From Micromonospora sp. HNM0581 (lineage in GTDB: Bacteria; Actinomycetota; Actinomycetes; Mycobacteriales; Micromonosporaceae): 64,000 nucleotides of DNA. Every line of letters starts with the position of its first letter. Within the stretch, counting starts at the first letter, position 1. The stretch is taken from the NCBI RefSeq assembly GCF_012726175.1, contig NZ_JAASAD010000002.1:124001-188000 (forward strand). Reading direction: 5' to 3'. A model generated the notes under the pieces. The model saw only the letters and a list, made by a program, of their open reading frames with translations. It had not been told where the DNA came from and did no database searches. This document shows, piece by piece, positions 51,558 through 61,190 of this stretch. A program made the translations under genes and the position numbers.

Positions 51558-52498
51558 CGGCCACCTTCGCCACCGGGGGCGACCAGCGGAGCCTGCCGGT
51601 GCCCGACGGACTCGACGGGATGCGACTGGACCAGGCCGTCGCCCGGCTGTTCGGCCTGTCGCGGACCGCAGCCGCCGCGCTCGTCGACGCCGGGGAAGCG
51701 CTGGTTGACGGCGCGGTACGGCCCAACTCGCACAAGGTCCGGGCGGGTTCCTGGCTGGAGGTGACGCTGCCCGCGCCGGCCGCGGCACCGGTGGTGGTGC
51801 CCCGGGCGGTGCCCGGCCTGCGGGTGGTGTACGCCGACGACGACATCGTGGTGGTGGACAAGCCGGTCGGCGTGGCCGCCCACCCCAGTCCCGGATGGAC
51901 CGGCCCGACCGTGATCGGCGGACTCGCCGCGATCGGGCACACGATCGCCACCAGTGGCGCGGCCGAGCGTCAAGGCGTCGTACACCGCCTCGACGTTGGC
52001 ACCACCGGCGTCATGGTGGTGGCCAAGAGCGAGCAGGCGTACAGCGTGCTGAAACGAGCCTTCAAGTACCGGGAGGTGGAGAAGCGCTACCACGCGGTCG
52101 TGCAGGGGCACCTGGACCCGTTGCGCGGCACCGTCGACGCCCCGATCGACAGACATCCGCACCACGACTACCGCTGGGCGGTGGTATCCGGCGGCAAACC
52201 GAGTGTCACCCACTACGACACCATCGAGGCATTCCCGTCCGCGAGTCTTGTCGACGTACGGCTGGAAACGGGCCGGACCCATCAGATCCGGGTGCACTTC
52301 TCGACCCTGCGGCATCCGTGCGTGGGTGACCTCACGTACGGAGCGGATCCGACACTCGCCGCCCGGCTGCGACTGGACCGGCAGTGGTTGCACGCCAGAG
52401 AGTTGAGCTTCGAGCACCCCCGTACGGGGGACGAGGTTCGCTTCGTCAGCGACTACCCTGACGATCTGGGACGCGCGTTGGAACTCCTCCGCGACTGA
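51554..52498 (+). CDS. rluD: 23S rRNA pseudouridine synthase, RluD/RluA family
   Basis: A 314-residue enzyme. An N-terminal S4 RNA-binding domain ([20 protein letters not shown]) is followed by the RluA catalytic core: [15 protein letters not shown], the catalytic aspartate D147 in [16 protein letters not shown], and [20 protein letters not shown]. It isomerises uridines in 23S rRNA. The GTG at 51554 overlaps lspA, the usual lspA-rluD pairing. Confidence 0.94.
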   Translation: MTATFATGGDQRSLPVPDGLDGMRLDQAVARLFGLSRTAAAALVDAGEALVDGAVRPNSHKVRAGSWLEVTLPAPAAAPVVVPRAVPGLRVVYADDDIVVVDKPVGVAAHPSPGWTGPTVIGGLAAIGHTIATSGAAERQGVVHRLDVGTTGVMVVAKSEQAYSVLKRAFKYREVEKRYHAVVQGHLDPLRGTVDAPIDRHPHHDYRWAVVSGGKPSVTHYDTIEAFPSASLVDVRLETGRTHQIRVHFSTLRHPCVGDLTYGADPTLAARLRLDRQWLHARELSFEHPRTGDEVRFVSDYPDDLGRALELLRD

Positions 52499-52538
52499 CG
52501 CGTCCACCCGTTTCGACCGACCGACGAGGGGACCGCCC

Positions 52539-53594
52539 GTGCGTGCCGGCGATCTGCTGCGGAAGTTGGACCAGCGGCTGCTGCCTCGCCTCGTGGCCAC
52601 GGTGACACGCCTGGGCGATGGGCCGAACCGCACTCCGCTGCTCGGGTGGGTGACGATGCTGTCGTGTACGGCGGTGCTGGCCGCCGCCGTGCTCGCCACC
52701 GGTGGTCCACCTGTCCGGGATGGCACGGTCGGTGAGGTGACCCGGGTCGGGGTGGTGGACGGTGACTCCATCCCGAGGTACGCGGAGACGGCGGCGGCCG
52801 ACCTGGCCGCGCTGGCCGGTTCACTCGGCGATGGCACGTACGCCCTGGTTTCGCTCACCGAGTACCTCACCCCGCAGCGGCTCGCCGCGGTGGTCGGTGA
52901 CGTGGGGATCGCGGTGGTCTTCGGACGGGTGCCGCTTCCGCAGCGGCAGACCGAGGTCGTGCGCATCCCGACCCAGCGGGTGCCGGAGGACGTTACCGCC
53001 GGGATGGTCGAGCTTGCGGAGCTGAAGGAACGGGAGGCGGCCGACTACCGCGCCCGGGCCGCCGCGTTGGGTGGTGGTGGACCGCAGGAACGCGAACTGC
53101 GCGGCCTCTACCTCAGCGACGCCCGGGTCGCGGCGGCAGAGGCGGCGGCGTTCCGGGCCGAGTGCGCCTGCCTGTACGCCCTGGTGGTGCGTGCCGAACC
53201 GGCGAAGCTGCGGGGCGTCGCGGCCCGGTCCTCGGTGCGGGTGGTGGATCCCGCGCCCGAGGTACGGCGGCTGGAGCGGACGGTCTTCACCCCACCGTTG
53301 CCCGAGCAGCGCGATGTCGCGCGGCCACCGGTCGACCGGACGTCCACACCGGAACCGTCGAGGAGCGCCACCGTGCCCGCCACCGGTGACCCGTCCGCGC
53401 CGGAACCGACCGTGGCGAACCGGTCACCGGAACCGTCCACGGTGACGGATTCGTCACCGCCGTCACGTCCGTTGGCTCCCTCGGCGTCGACATGGACGCC
53501 GTTCACCTCGGTAGAAGTCCTCGCCGCGGTTTCCAGGGCCGACACGGTGACGGCCGGCGACACATCCGGGGGCCGCCCGGTGTGGCCTCAGTAG
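52539..53594 (+). CDS. Membrane-anchored protein of unknown function
   Basis: A 351-residue protein not recognised. After 36 residues there is one transmembrane segment (WVTMLSCTAVLAAAVLATG). A soluble region with alternating hydrophobic strands and helices (including IAVVFGRVPLPQRQTEVVRI and a coiled ELKEREAADYRARAAALGGG) follows. A disordered Pro/Ser/Thr-rich tail occupies about residues 255-351. The GTG at 52539 follows GACGAGGGGA. It lies directly before the ParA/MinD-like ATPase gene (52-nt gap containing TAGCCT) and could be its membrane partner; that is inferred from position only. Confidence 0.7.
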   Translation: MRAGDLLRKLDQRLLPRLVATVTRLGDGPNRTPLLGWVTMLSCTAVLAAAVLATGGPPVRDGTVGEVTRVGVVDGDSIPRYAETAAADLAALAGSLGDGTYALVSLTEYLTPQRLAAVVGDVGIAVVFGRVPLPQRQTEVVRIPTQRVPEDVTAGMVELAELKEREAADYRARAAALGGGGPQERELRGLYLSDARVAAAEAAAFRAECACLYALVVRAEPAKLRGVAARSSVRVVDPAPEVRRLERTVFTPPLPEQRDVARPPVDRTSTPEPSRSATVPATGDPSAPEPTVANRSPEPSTVTDSSPPSRPLAPSASTWTPFTSVEVLAAVSRADTVTAGDTSGGRPVWPQ

Positions 53595-53646
53595 GCTTTC
53601 GTTCGTAGCCTGTCAGACGGAGACCGAAGCGCTGGGGAGGCAATCC

Positions 53647-55050
53647 GTGGAGGGCAGCGAGACCGGTTGGGGACGGCCCGCCGAACCGGCACCGCGGTGG
53701 CGGGCGCTGCTCGACCGAGCCCGCCTCGGTGGTCGCAGTGCGGAGCCGACCGCCAACGAGCGGCGGACCGAGGAGCCGGCACCGCCACCCGAGCCGTTAC
53801 CGCGGCGTGGGCCGGGCGCCGGCTACGCGGGCCGGGTGCCGCCCGCAGGGCAGCCGGCAGACCGGTCGTACGGTGAGGAACCGGCCTACCGCACCGAGCC
53901 CGCCTATCGGGTCGACCCGGCGCGTCCCGCCCAGCCGTACCCGGGACAGCCGCCGTATCCGGCGGTGCCGGAGCCGCGTAGGCCGGAGCCGGTCGAGTCG
54001 CGGTACACCCTGCTGGACAACGGCTACCGGCATGCCGCGCCACCGGTCGAGTCCAGGTACGCCCTGCTGGACAACGGTGGTTACCAACCGCCCTCCGCGG
54101 CGGTGGTACCGCCGGCCGTGGCGCCACCGAACCCGCTACCGGTTGCTCCGCCACCGGTAGCCCCGTCCCCGGCTGCGGCGCCGCCGGGCATGGTGACCGG
54201 GCGCCCGGGACGCATCGAGTGGCGGGCGCAGAGCGCCGGCAGCGATCTCGAACGCGCTGCCGCCGCGCTCCGTCGCGATCTGGGTACGCCCCGGGTGATC
54301 GCCTTCGCCAACCCGAAGGGCGGGGTACACAAGACCACGGCCACCGTGTTGGCCGCGGCCACCATCGGCAGCGTACGTGGTCGTGGTGTGCTGGCCTGGG
54401 ACGACAACGAGCTACGCGGCACCCTCGGTCTGCGCGCTGGCAGCGCCCGACATGCCCGCACCATCAGGCACCTGGTCGCCGACCTCGTCCAGATCGAGAT
54501 CCGTGAGGGGGCTGAGCTGTTGGAAATTCTGGACGACTACCTGCGGCACGCCTCCGACGGGTCCTACGACGTGCTCGCCGGTGAGGAGAGCCCCCGGTTC
54601 GCCCAACGACTGGACCAGTTCACCGTCAAGCGGGTGCTGGAGTTGCTGCGCCGCACCCACGACGTCATCTGTGTGGACACCGGCAACAACGTGGAGAGTC
54701 CGAACTGGCGCACCGTCATGCAGGCCGCTGATCAGCTGGTGGTGACCACGGTGCCCCGTGAGGACGCCGCGTTCAGCGCGGACTGGATGCTCGACCTGCT
54801 CCACGAGGAGGGTATGGGTGAGCTGGCCGACAACGCCGTCACGCTCATCTCCTGCCCCACTCCGGGCCGGCTGCCGTTGCAGAACGACCTGGAGAAGCAC
54901 TTCGCCACCCGGACCCGGGCGGTGACCGTGGTGCCGTACGACCCGGCGCTGGAAACCGGCTCTTCGATCGAGTACCACCAACTGCAGGGCGAGACCCGGC
55001 AGGCCTGGCTGCGGGCGGCCTCGGCGATGCTGGAGCCCTTCGGGCACTGA
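53647..55050 (+). CDS. ParA/MinD-like ATPase with altered Walker A and disordered N-terminus
   Basis: A 467-residue protein. Residues 1-195 are Pro/Arg/Tyr-rich and disordered, with two copies of PVESRY(T/A)LLDNG. The ATPase domain starts RVIAFANPKGGVHKTTATVL: the deviant Walker A normally reads KGGxGKT/S, but H228 replaces the glycine (K224-G-G-V-H-K-T-T231). Further motifs are VLAWDDNELRGTLGLR and VICVDTGNNVES. The GTG at 53647 follows GGGGAGG and a TAGCCT -10 box (53606). Position after a membrane-anchored unknown suggests a spatial-organiser pair rather than plasmid/chromosome partition; no parB is adjacent. Confidence 0.8.
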   Translation: MEGSETGWGRPAEPAPRWRALLDRARLGGRSAEPTANERRTEEPAPPPEPLPRRGPGAGYAGRVPPAGQPADRSYGEEPAYRTEPAYRVDPARPAQPYPGQPPYPAVPEPRRPEPVESRYTLLDNGYRHAAPPVESRYALLDNGGYQPPSAAVVPPAVAPPNPLPVAPPPVAPSPAAAPPGMVTGRPGRIEWRAQSAGSDLERAAAALRRDLGTPRVIAFANPKGGVHKTTATVLAAATIGSVRGRGVLAWDDNELRGTLGLRAGSARHARTIRHLVADLVQIEIREGAELLEILDDYLRHASDGSYDVLAGEESPRFAQRLDQFTVKRVLELLRRTHDVICVDTGNNVESPNWRTVMQAADQLVVTTVPREDAAFSADWMLDLLHEEGMGELADNAVTLISCPTPGRLPLQNDLEKHFATRTRAVTVVPYDPALETGSSIEYHQLQGETRQAWLRAASAMLEPFGH

Positions 55051-55089
55051 GTGGCCGCGGGCGGGCACATCTGTGCGCGCCACGTCACC

Positions 55090-55127
55090 GTGACATGAAT
55101 GTGTCAGGGTGACATGACGGTGTCGGG
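55090..55127. repeat. Two adjacent 19-bp direct repeats in the DUF2567 promoter region
   Basis: GTGACATGAATGTGTCAGG (55090-55108) and GTGACATGACGGTGTCGGG (55109-55127) agree at 16 of 19 positions. The junction reads TGTCAGGGTGACA, a perfect dyad (TGTCA-n3-TGACA). The same TGTCAGGG-n-GACATGA string occurs at 14119-14134. Confidence 0.6.
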
Positions 55128-55240
55128 TGAAGGTGCTCCCGCTTGGTTGCTCGGCGTGACCGGTCCGGGTCAGGTCGTGTGCGGTACGGGTCGCCGCGAC
55201 ACGGTGTACGAGCGGCGACGGTAGCTGCGAGGATCATCGG

Positions 55241-56131
55241 GTGAGCCCGACCACCCCTGCCGCCGAACCGCCCGCACGACCGTCGGCGGCCACCCCGCAG
55301 TCGTCGACCGAGCCGACCACAGAGCCGACCAGCCAGTCGACCACAGACTCGACTCAGTCGGCGACGGACGCCGCCGAGCCGACCGCCCAGCCGGCCGCTG
55401 GTCCACCCGGCGGGCTCAGCCGGGTGGTGGCGTCGGGGGTCGTCACCTTGTCGGTCCTGGGCCTGCTGGGAGCACCGTTGGGGTGGCTCTGGGCGGCGGT
55501 CGCGCCGGACACACCGGTCATCAAGAGCGGCGACGGCGCGGTGTACGGCCAGGCGCAACCGGAACAGCCCGTTGCCGCCGACGGGTGGTTCAGCCTGCTC
55601 GGGTTGGCATTCGGGGTGCTCGCCGCGCTCGCCGTGTGGTTCCTGCTGCGTCGCCACCGGGGACCGGTCGGGCTTGTCGTCGCCGCGGCCGGTGGCCTCA
55701 CCGCCGCGCTCGTCGCCTGGCAGGTGGGGCGTCGGGTCGGCCTGGCCGGGTATCAGCGGCTGCTGGACACCGAACCGGACGGCACGTCCCTCAGTAAGCC
55801 GGCCGATCTGCGGGCCGGCGGGATCGAGCTGTTCCTCGGGGTGGTGCCGGTGCCCTACGGCAACGTGCTGCTGCCGGCGTTCGCCGCCGCGGTGACGTAC
55901 ACCCTGCTCGCCGGCTGGTCGCGGTGGCCGTCGCTGCGGCCCGAGCCGGAGCCAGACGGTGCCTGGCTCGCCGCGTGTCCGTCGCTGCCGAATGGGCCGA
56001 CGGGCGGGTTCGGTTCCGCACCGGTGGGGTCGGCGGGCGAGGTCAGTTCGGGGCCGGCGGGGGCGAGGCCAGCTCCGTCAGCGGCACCGGAACCGCCCGC
56101 ACCTGGCGCAGCAGAGCCGCCTCGCGGTTGA
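55241..56131 (+). CDS. DUF2567 family membrane protein
   Basis: A 296-residue protein. A Thr/Ser/Pro-rich N-terminus (about 1-57) precedes four transmembrane segments (VVASGVVTLSVLGLLGAPLG, WFSLLGLAFGVLAALAVWFL, GLVVAAAGGLTAALVAWQVG, VLLPAFAAAVTYTLLAGW). The extracytoplasmic loop VAPDTPVIKSGDGAVYGQAQ and the LAGWSRWPSLRP segment are features of DUF2567, an uncharacterised actinobacterial family. The GTG at 55241 follows GAGGA. The last 89 bp overlap, antisense, the end of the Lon-domain gene. Confidence 0.8.
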   Translation: MSPTTPAAEPPARPSAATPQSSTEPTTEPTSQSTTDSTQSATDAAEPTAQPAAGPPGGLSRVVASGVVTLSVLGLLGAPLGWLWAAVAPDTPVIKSGDGAVYGQAQPEQPVAADGWFSLLGLAFGVLAALAVWFLLRRHRGPVGLVVAAAGGLTAALVAWQVGRRVGLAGYQRLLDTEPDGTSLSKPADLRAGGIELFLGVVPVPYGNVLLPAFAAAVTYTLLAGWSRWPSLRPEPEPDGAWLAACPSLPNGPTGGFGSAPVGSAGEVSSGPAGARPAPSAAPEPPAPGAAEPPRG

Positions 56132-56738
56132 GTAGCTGCAGTTCGGCGCGGAGCCGGGTAGCGGTGTCGTCGATGGCCAGCAGTCGCTGGCGGTCGGTCA
56201 CCGTCAACGCCGCGGTCGCGGCAACCAGGTGGGACAGTACCGTCGGGTCCTCGGGCAACTGCTCGGTCAAGTCGCCGGCCTCGGCCCGGATCACGCCCAG
56301 GTACTGCCGGAAGACGGCGGTCACCCGGGCCGCGAGTAGGTCGGCGGTCTCATCCGGGCCGTCCGGTTCTGGTAGCCACCGCACCTCGGCGGTCAGGTAC
56401 GGCGCGGAGTCCCGGTCGACCTCGCCCAACCGGAAGCGTCGGCGTCCCACGGTGACGATGTCGAAGCCACCGTCCGCCAACTCGGTGACCTGCCGCAGCT
56501 CGGCCGTGCAGCCGACCTCGTGCAGGGTCACCTCGCCGGACGTGTCCTGACCGGCACCGGCGGCCACCTCCCAGCCGGTGCGGATGGCCACCACGCCGAA
56601 CTCACGTGGCGCTCCCTCGGGCAGCTCGATCAGGTGTCGGACCAGCGTGCGGTACCGCTCCTCGAAGATGTGCAGCGGCAGCACCAGCCCAGGGAAGAGC
56701 ACCGTGGCGAGCGGAAACACCGGCAGCCGTGCGGTCAC
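56043..56738 (-). CDS. LON N-terminal (substrate-binding) domain protein
   Basis: A 231-residue protein with only the Lon N-terminal domain: LPVFPLATVLFPGLVLPLHI at the start, FEERYRTLVRHLIE and VGRRRFRLGEVDRDSAPYLT. No ATPase or protease part follows. Such stand-alone proteins are common and of unknown role. The GTG at 56738 is chosen because TACGCT lies 7 nt upstream on the minus strand (leaderless). The gene is divergent from hisD and its 3' end overlaps the DUF2567 gene by 89 bp. Confidence 0.88.
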   Translation of the reverse strand: MTARLPVFPLATVLFPGLVLPLHIFEERYRTLVRHLIELPEGAPREFGVVAIRTGWEVAAGAGQDTSGEVTLHEVGCTAELRQVTELADGGFDIVTVGRRRFRLGEVDRDSAPYLTAEVRWLPEPDGPDETADLLAARVTAVFRQYLGVIRAEAGDLTEQLPEDPTVLSHLVAATAALTVTDRQRLLAIDDTATRLRAELQLLNREAALLRQVRAVPVPLTELASPPPAPN

Positions 56739-56745
56739 GTGATCA

Positions 56746-56751
56746 AGCGTA
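56746..56751 (-). promoter_or_regulatory. -10 element TACGCT for the LON-domain gene (leaderless)
   Basis: On the minus strand TACGCT is followed by 7 nt and the GTG at 56738. It forms half of a divergent promoter pair with hisD. Confidence 0.5.
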
Positions 56752-56831
56752 GCCCTATCGGCGCGCTGCGGCGTGTCCCGGCTCACCGTCTCGGACAGCG
56801 GACGGCGCGGCCGGCACGGCGGCCGGCGGCC

Positions 56832-56837
56832 TAGACT
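56832..56837 (+). promoter_or_regulatory. -10 element TAGACT for hisD (leaderless)
   Basis: TAGACT is followed by 7 nt and the hisD GTG at 56845. A leaderless start excludes a translated his leader peptide here. Confidence 0.6.
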
Positions 56838-56844
56838 CGCAGGC

Positions 56845-58215
56845 GTGCTGAACCGGATCGACCTGCGCGGTGGTGCGCGTGACCCGCGCCACCTGCTGCC
56901 TCGCGCCCAGCTCGACGTCTCGGTGGCGGTCGAACGCATCCGCCCGATCGTCGAGGCGGTACGCGAGCATGGTTATCCGGCGGTCCGTGCGGCCAGCGAG
57001 CGGTTCGACGGAGTCGCCCCGGAGGTGCTGCGGGTGCCGGCTTCGGCCATCGCGGCGGCGGAGGGCGCGCTCGACGTGCGGGTCCGGGCGGCGTTGCTGG
57101 AGTCGATCGCCCGGGCCCGGCGGGTGCACGCCGACCAACGGCGCGCCGACCACACCACCCAGGTCGTACCGGGCGGCACGGTGACCGAGCGGTGGATCCC
57201 CGTCGACCGGGTCGGCCTCTACGTCCCCGGTGGCCTGGCGATGTACCCGTCGACGGTGGTGATGAACGTGGTGCCGGCCCAGGCGGCCGGCGTCCGGTCG
57301 CTCGTGGTGGCCAGCCCGCCCCAGCAGGACAACGGCGGCCTGCCCGATCCGCGGGTGCTCGCCGCCTGCGCCTTGCTCGGCGTCGACGAGGTGTACGCCG
57401 TCGGCGGCGCCCAGGCCGTGGCGATGTTGGCGTACGGCTGCGCCGTCGACGCCACCGGCAACGCGCACTGCGCCCCGGTGGACATGATCACCGGCCCGGG
57501 AAACATCTGGGTCACCGCCGCGAAGCGGCTGCTACGCGGCGTGGTCGGCATCGACGCGGAGGCCGGCCCGACCGAGATCGCGATCCTGGCCGACGACACC
57601 GCCGATCCGGTGCACGTCGCCGCAGACCTGATCAGCCAGGCCGAACACGACCCCCTCGCGGCGAGTGTGCTGGTCACCCCGTCGGTCGCACTTGCCGACG
57701 CGGTGGACCGGGAACTGGCCCGACTGGTCCCGGCCACCAAGCACGCCGAGCGGATCGGTACCGCGTTGGGCGGCGAACAGAGCGGTGTGGTGCTCGTCGA
57801 CGACCTGGCCGCAGGGCTGCGGGTGGTGGACGCGTACGCGGCGGAGCACCTGGAGATCCAGACCGCCGACGCCCGCCAGTGGGCGATGCGGGTACGCAAC
57901 GCCGGGGCGGTCTTCGTGGGCGCGTACTCGCCGGTGTCGCTGGGCGACTACTGCGCCGGCTCCAATCACGTGCTGCCCACCGGAGGGTGCGCCCGGCACT
58001 CGTCCGGGCTGTCGGTGCAGTCGTTCCTGCGCGGGGTGCACCTGGTGGAGTACACCGAGCAGGCGCTGCGGGAGGTCGCCGGGCACGTGGTGACGCTGGC
58101 GAACGTGGAGGACCTGCCGGCGCACGGCCAAGCGGTCACCGCCCGCTTACCCGGTGCCGGTGGACAACCGTCGAGCGGGCCGGTCAGGTCGGCACAGACC
58201 GGGGTCACCGCATGA
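56845..58215 (+). CDS. hisD: Histidinol dehydrogenase
   Basis: A 456-residue enzyme of normal length. The N-terminus is [20 protein letters not shown]; conserved blocks are [48 protein letters not shown], the zinc/active-site [15 protein letters not shown] and [20 protein letters not shown]. It makes the last two NAD-dependent oxidations to histidine. The GTG at 56845 is set by the TAGACT box 7 nt upstream. The stop overlaps hisC (ATGA). Confidence 0.96.
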   Translation: MLNRIDLRGGARDPRHLLPRAQLDVSVAVERIRPIVEAVREHGYPAVRAASERFDGVAPEVLRVPASAIAAAEGALDVRVRAALLESIARARRVHADQRRADHTTQVVPGGTVTERWIPVDRVGLYVPGGLAMYPSTVVMNVVPAQAAGVRSLVVASPPQQDNGGLPDPRVLAACALLGVDEVYAVGGAQAVAMLAYGCAVDATGNAHCAPVDMITGPGNIWVTAAKRLLRGVVGIDAEAGPTEIAILADDTADPVHVAADLISQAEHDPLAASVLVTPSVALADAVDRELARLVPATKHAERIGTALGGEQSGVVLVDDLAAGLRVVDAYAAEHLEIQTADARQWAMRVRNAGAVFVGAYSPVSLGDYCAGSNHVLPTGGCARHSSGLSVQSFLRGVHLVEYTEQALREVAGHVVTLANVEDLPAHGQAVTARLPGAGGQPSSGPVRSAQTGVTA

Positions 58216-59333
58216 TCGGATTGGACGATCTGCCGATCCGTGACGATCTGCGGGGGCTGTCGCCGTACGGTGCGCCCCAGCTGGACGTGCCGGTGCGGCT
58301 GAACACCAACGAGAACTCCCACCCGCTGCCGGCAGCGGTGGCCGAGGCGATCGGTAAGGCGCTCACGGCCGAGCTACGTGATCTGAACCGTTACCCCGAC
58401 CGGGACGCGCTGGCGTTGCGGTCGGACCTGGCGACGTACCTCGGCCACGGGCTCACCGCCGATCACGTGTGGGCAGCCAACGGCTCCAACGAAATCCAGC
58501 AGCAGCTGCTCCAGGCGTTCGGTGGGCCGGGTCGCAGTGCGCTCGGGTTCTCCCCGGGGTATTCGATGCATCCGCTGCTGGCGCTCGGTACGGGCACCCG
58601 CTGGGTGCCTGCCCGGCGGGGTGCCGACTTCGGGCTGACCGCCGACGAGGCGGTCGCGCAGGTAGGCGAGCATCGGCCGGACGTCGTCTTCCTCTGCTCA
58701 CCGAACAACCCCACCGGCACCGCCCTCGACCCGGCGGTGATCCGCGCGGTGCTCGACGCCGCCCCGGGGATGGTGGTGCTCGACGAGGCGTACGCGGAGT
58801 TCGCCAGGCCGGGCACGGTGAGCGCACTGTCGGTGCTGCCCGGGCACCCACGACTGGTGGTCACCCGGACGATGAGCAAGGCCTTCGGGTTCGCTGGCGG
58901 CCGGCTGGGCTACCTGGCCGCCGATCCGGCGGTGGTGGCGGCGGTGCAGCTGGTCCGGCTGCCGTACCACCTCTCCGCGCTCACCCAGGCTGCCGCGCGG
59001 GCCGCGTTGGCGCACCGCGACGCCCTGCTCGGGACCGTCAGCGAGATCATCGAGCAGCGTGACCGCATCGTCGGCGAACTGCGCCGCCGTGGCCTGCGGG
59101 TCGCCGACAGCGACGCGAATTTCGTGCTGTACGAGGTGGGCGGCGACCAGTCGGTCGCCTGGCGGGCACTGCTGGAGTACGGCGTGCTGGTGCGTGACGT
59201 GGGCGTGCCCGGCTGGTTGCGGGTCACCGCCGGCACCCGGTCCGAGACCGACGCCTTCCTCGCCGCCGTGGACAGTGTTCAGCGTGGGGGGCCCGTCGCC
59301 CCGCAGCCGCGACCGACGAAAGGCACATCATGA
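58212..59333 (+). CDS. hisC: Histidinol-phosphate aminotransferase
   Basis: A 373-residue class I/II aminotransferase. Landmarks are [66 protein letters not shown] and the PLP lysine in [16 protein letters not shown]. It converts imidazole-acetol phosphate to histidinol phosphate. ATG 58212 overlaps hisD and the stop overlaps hisB. Confidence 0.96.
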   Translation: MIGLDDLPIRDDLRGLSPYGAPQLDVPVRLNTNENSHPLPAAVAEAIGKALTAELRDLNRYPDRDALALRSDLATYLGHGLTADHVWAANGSNEIQQQLLQAFGGPGRSALGFSPGYSMHPLLALGTGTRWVPARRGADFGLTADEAVAQVGEHRPDVVFLCSPNNPTGTALDPAVIRAVLDAAPGMVVLDEAYAEFARPGTVSALSVLPGHPRLVVTRTMSKAFGFAGGRLGYLAADPAVVAAVQLVRLPYHLSALTQAAARAALAHRDALLGTVSEIIEQRDRIVGELRRRGLRVADSDANFVLYEVGGDQSVAWRALLEYGVLVRDVGVPGWLRVTAGTRSETDAFLAAVDSVQRGGPVAPQPRPTKGTS

Positions 59334-59941
59334 GCCGGACCGCCCGGGTGGAGCGGATCACCAAGGAGACCAAGGTTCTGGTCGAGGTGGACCTCGACGG
59401 CACCGGTGTTGCCGAGATCAGCACCGGGGTCGGCTTCTACGACCACATGCTCAACCAGATCGCCCGGCACGGTGGCTTCGACCTGACCGTACGTACCGTG
59501 GGTGACCTGGAGATCGACGCGCACCACACGATGGAGGACACCGCGCTGGCCCTCGGTGCCGCGTTCGACCAGGCGTTGGGTGACAAGGCCGGCATCCGCC
59601 GCTACGGGTCGGCGACCGTTCCCATGGACGAGGTGCTCGTACGGGCGGCCGTCGACCTCTCCGGCCGGCCGTACGTGGTGCACGACGAGCCGCTCCTGGC
59701 ACCGTACATCGGCCCGGTGTACCCGACCAGCATGACCCGGCACATCTGGGAGTCCTTCGGTCAGGCAGCCCGGATCACCTTGCACGTCGACGTGTTGCGG
59801 GCGGCCCGGCCCGGCGGGCATCCGGACGCCCACCATGTGGTGGAGGCTCAGTTCAAGGCGGTGTCCCGGGCACTGCGGGAAGCCACTGCGGTGGATCCGA
59901 CGGTGGGCGGGGCGATTCCCAGCACCAAGGGGGCGTTGTGA
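59330..59941 (+). CDS. hisB: Imidazoleglycerol-phosphate dehydratase
   Basis: A 203-residue single-function IGPD with no phosphatase domain. The two manganese-binding His clusters are visible in [18 protein letters not shown] / [18 protein letters not shown] and in [13 protein letters not shown] / [23 protein letters not shown] 59330 overlaps hisC. A small membrane-protein gene follows. Confidence 0.97.
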   Translation: MSRTARVERITKETKVLVEVDLDGTGVAEISTGVGFYDHMLNQIARHGGFDLTVRTVGDLEIDAHHTMEDTALALGAAFDQALGDKAGIRRYGSATVPMDEVLVRAAVDLSGRPYVVHDEPLLAPYIGPVYPTSMTRHIWESFGQAARITLHVDVLRAARPGGHPDAHHVVEAQFKAVSRALREATAVDPTVGGAIPSTKGAL

Positions 59942-59975
59942 CGAGCCCGGTTCCGGGGCGGCGGAGGTGCCGCCG

Positions 59976-60149
59976 GTGAGTGGCGTCCTGCCCACGTTGC
60001 TGCTGATCCTGGCCGGTGTGCTTGTCGGTGGTGCGTTGTCCCTGCACCGGCAGGGGGCGCCCCGTGGTGCGGTGATCGTCACCGCGCTGCTGGCCGTGCT
60101 GGCCACCGCCGCCGGTGTGCTCTGGCTGCTGCCGGGGGACGGGTCATGA
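59976..60149 (+). CDS. Small membrane protein in the his operon
   Basis: A 57-residue protein made almost entirely of two transmembrane segments (LPTLLLILAGVLVGGALSL and VIVTALLAVLATAAGVLWLL) joined by HRQGAPRG. The GTG at 59976 follows GGCGGAGG, and the stop overlaps the hisH ATG (ATGA), so it is coupled to hisH. It has no known motif. Its place between hisB and hisH is, to my recollection, kept in related actinobacteria, but its role is unknown. Confidence 0.7.
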   Translation: MSGVLPTLLLILAGVLVGGALSLHRQGAPRGAVIVTALLAVLATAAGVLWLLPGDGS

Positions 60150-60817
60150 CCGGCGGGGCCGACGGCGGGGTGAACCCCGCTGGGCGGCGCCGGATCGTGG
60201 TGCTCGACTACGGGTCGGGCAACCTGCGTTCCGCCGAGCGTGCCCTGGCCGCGGCCGGAGCGGACGTGGCGGTCACCGGCGATCTCGTCGCCGCGGCCGA
60301 CGCCGACGGTCTGGTGGTACCGGGGGTCGGTGCCTTCGCCGCCTGCATGGCCGGTATCGAGGAGGTCGGTGCCGGGCCGGTGATCGCCGAGCGGGTCGCT
60401 GCCGGCCGCCCGGTGCTGGGCATCTGCGTGGGCATGCAGATCCTCTTCGACTGCGGCGACGAGCACGGGGTGGTGACCGAGGGACTGGGCCTGCTGCCGG
60501 GTACGGTCACCCGGCTCGCCGCCACCCGGTTGCCGCACATGGGCTGGAACACCGTTCAGGCGCCGGTCGGCTCGGTGCTCTTCGCCGGCCTGCCCGCCGA
60601 CAGCCGGTTCTACTTCGTCCACTCGTACGCCGTCGGTGACCCGGCTGCGCTCTCCGCGTCCGGGGCCCGGGTGACCACGGCTCACCACGACTGTGACTTC
60701 GTCGCGGCAGTGGAACGTGGCGCGTTGTCGGCAGCCCAGTTCCACCCTGAGAAGTCCGCCGACACCGGTGCCTCGTTGCTGCGCAACTGGCTGGCCACCG
60801 TGCCCGCCGGTGACTGA
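60146..60817 (+). CDS. hisH: Imidazole glycerol phosphate synthase, glutaminase subunit HisH
   Basis: A 223-residue class I glutamine amidotransferase. The nucleophile is Cys94 in VLGICVGMQILFDCG; the oxyanion and histidine segments are FVHSYAVGDP and AAQFHPEKSADTG. It supplies ammonia to HisF, encoded 2.2 kb downstream. ATG 60146 overlaps the small membrane-protein gene. Confidence 0.96.
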   Translation: MTGGADGGVNPAGRRRIVVLDYGSGNLRSAERALAAAGADVAVTGDLVAAADADGLVVPGVGAFAACMAGIEEVGAGPVIAERVAAGRPVLGICVGMQILFDCGDEHGVVTEGLGLLPGTVTRLAATRLPHMGWNTVQAPVGSVLFAGLPADSRFYFVHSYAVGDPAALSASGARVTTAHHDCDFVAAVERGALSAAQFHPEKSADTGASLLRNWLATVPAGD

Positions 60818-60847
60818 GCCGGTGGTCGGTGCCCGCCGGGGGTCACG

Positions 60848-61168
60848 GTGAGCAGGGAACGGGCGCAACGCCGGGCGGCCCGCGAGGCGGAGGCGGCCCG
60901 GCAGCGGGTGTTGCGGGAAAGAGCCACCGCCCGGCGGGCCCGCCGTCGGGCGCTCGTCCGCCGGGTGGTGCCGACGGTGCGTCGTGGCCGCACCGGCCGC
61001 CTATCGAGATACTCCCGGGGTGAGCGGGCCGCCATCGTGGCTCTCACCTTGGCCGCGATCGCCCTGATCTGGGTGTTCGTGCCCGACCTGGCACTGCGGA
61101 TCGGGCTGATCCTGCTGCTGCTGCTCGTCCTGCCGGTGATCGTGGTGATCGCCCTGGACCGCCGTTGA
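60848..61168 (+). CDS. Basic membrane protein of unknown function in the his operon
   Basis: A 106-residue protein. The first 55 residues are extremely Arg-rich and helical ([20 protein letters not shown]), followed by two hydrophobic segments ([18 protein letters not shown] and [20 protein letters not shown]). The GTG at 60848 is preceded by GCCGGGGG. It is not recognised. It lies between hisH and priA with 22 nt before priA and probably shares their transcript. Confidence 0.65.
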   Translation: MSRERAQRRAAREAEAARQRVLRERATARRARRRALVRRVVPTVRRGRTGRLSRYSRGERAAIVALTLAAIALIWVFVPDLALRIGLILLLLLVLPVIVVIALDRR

Positions 61169-61190
61169 CCATGCGAGAGGGACAAGACAC

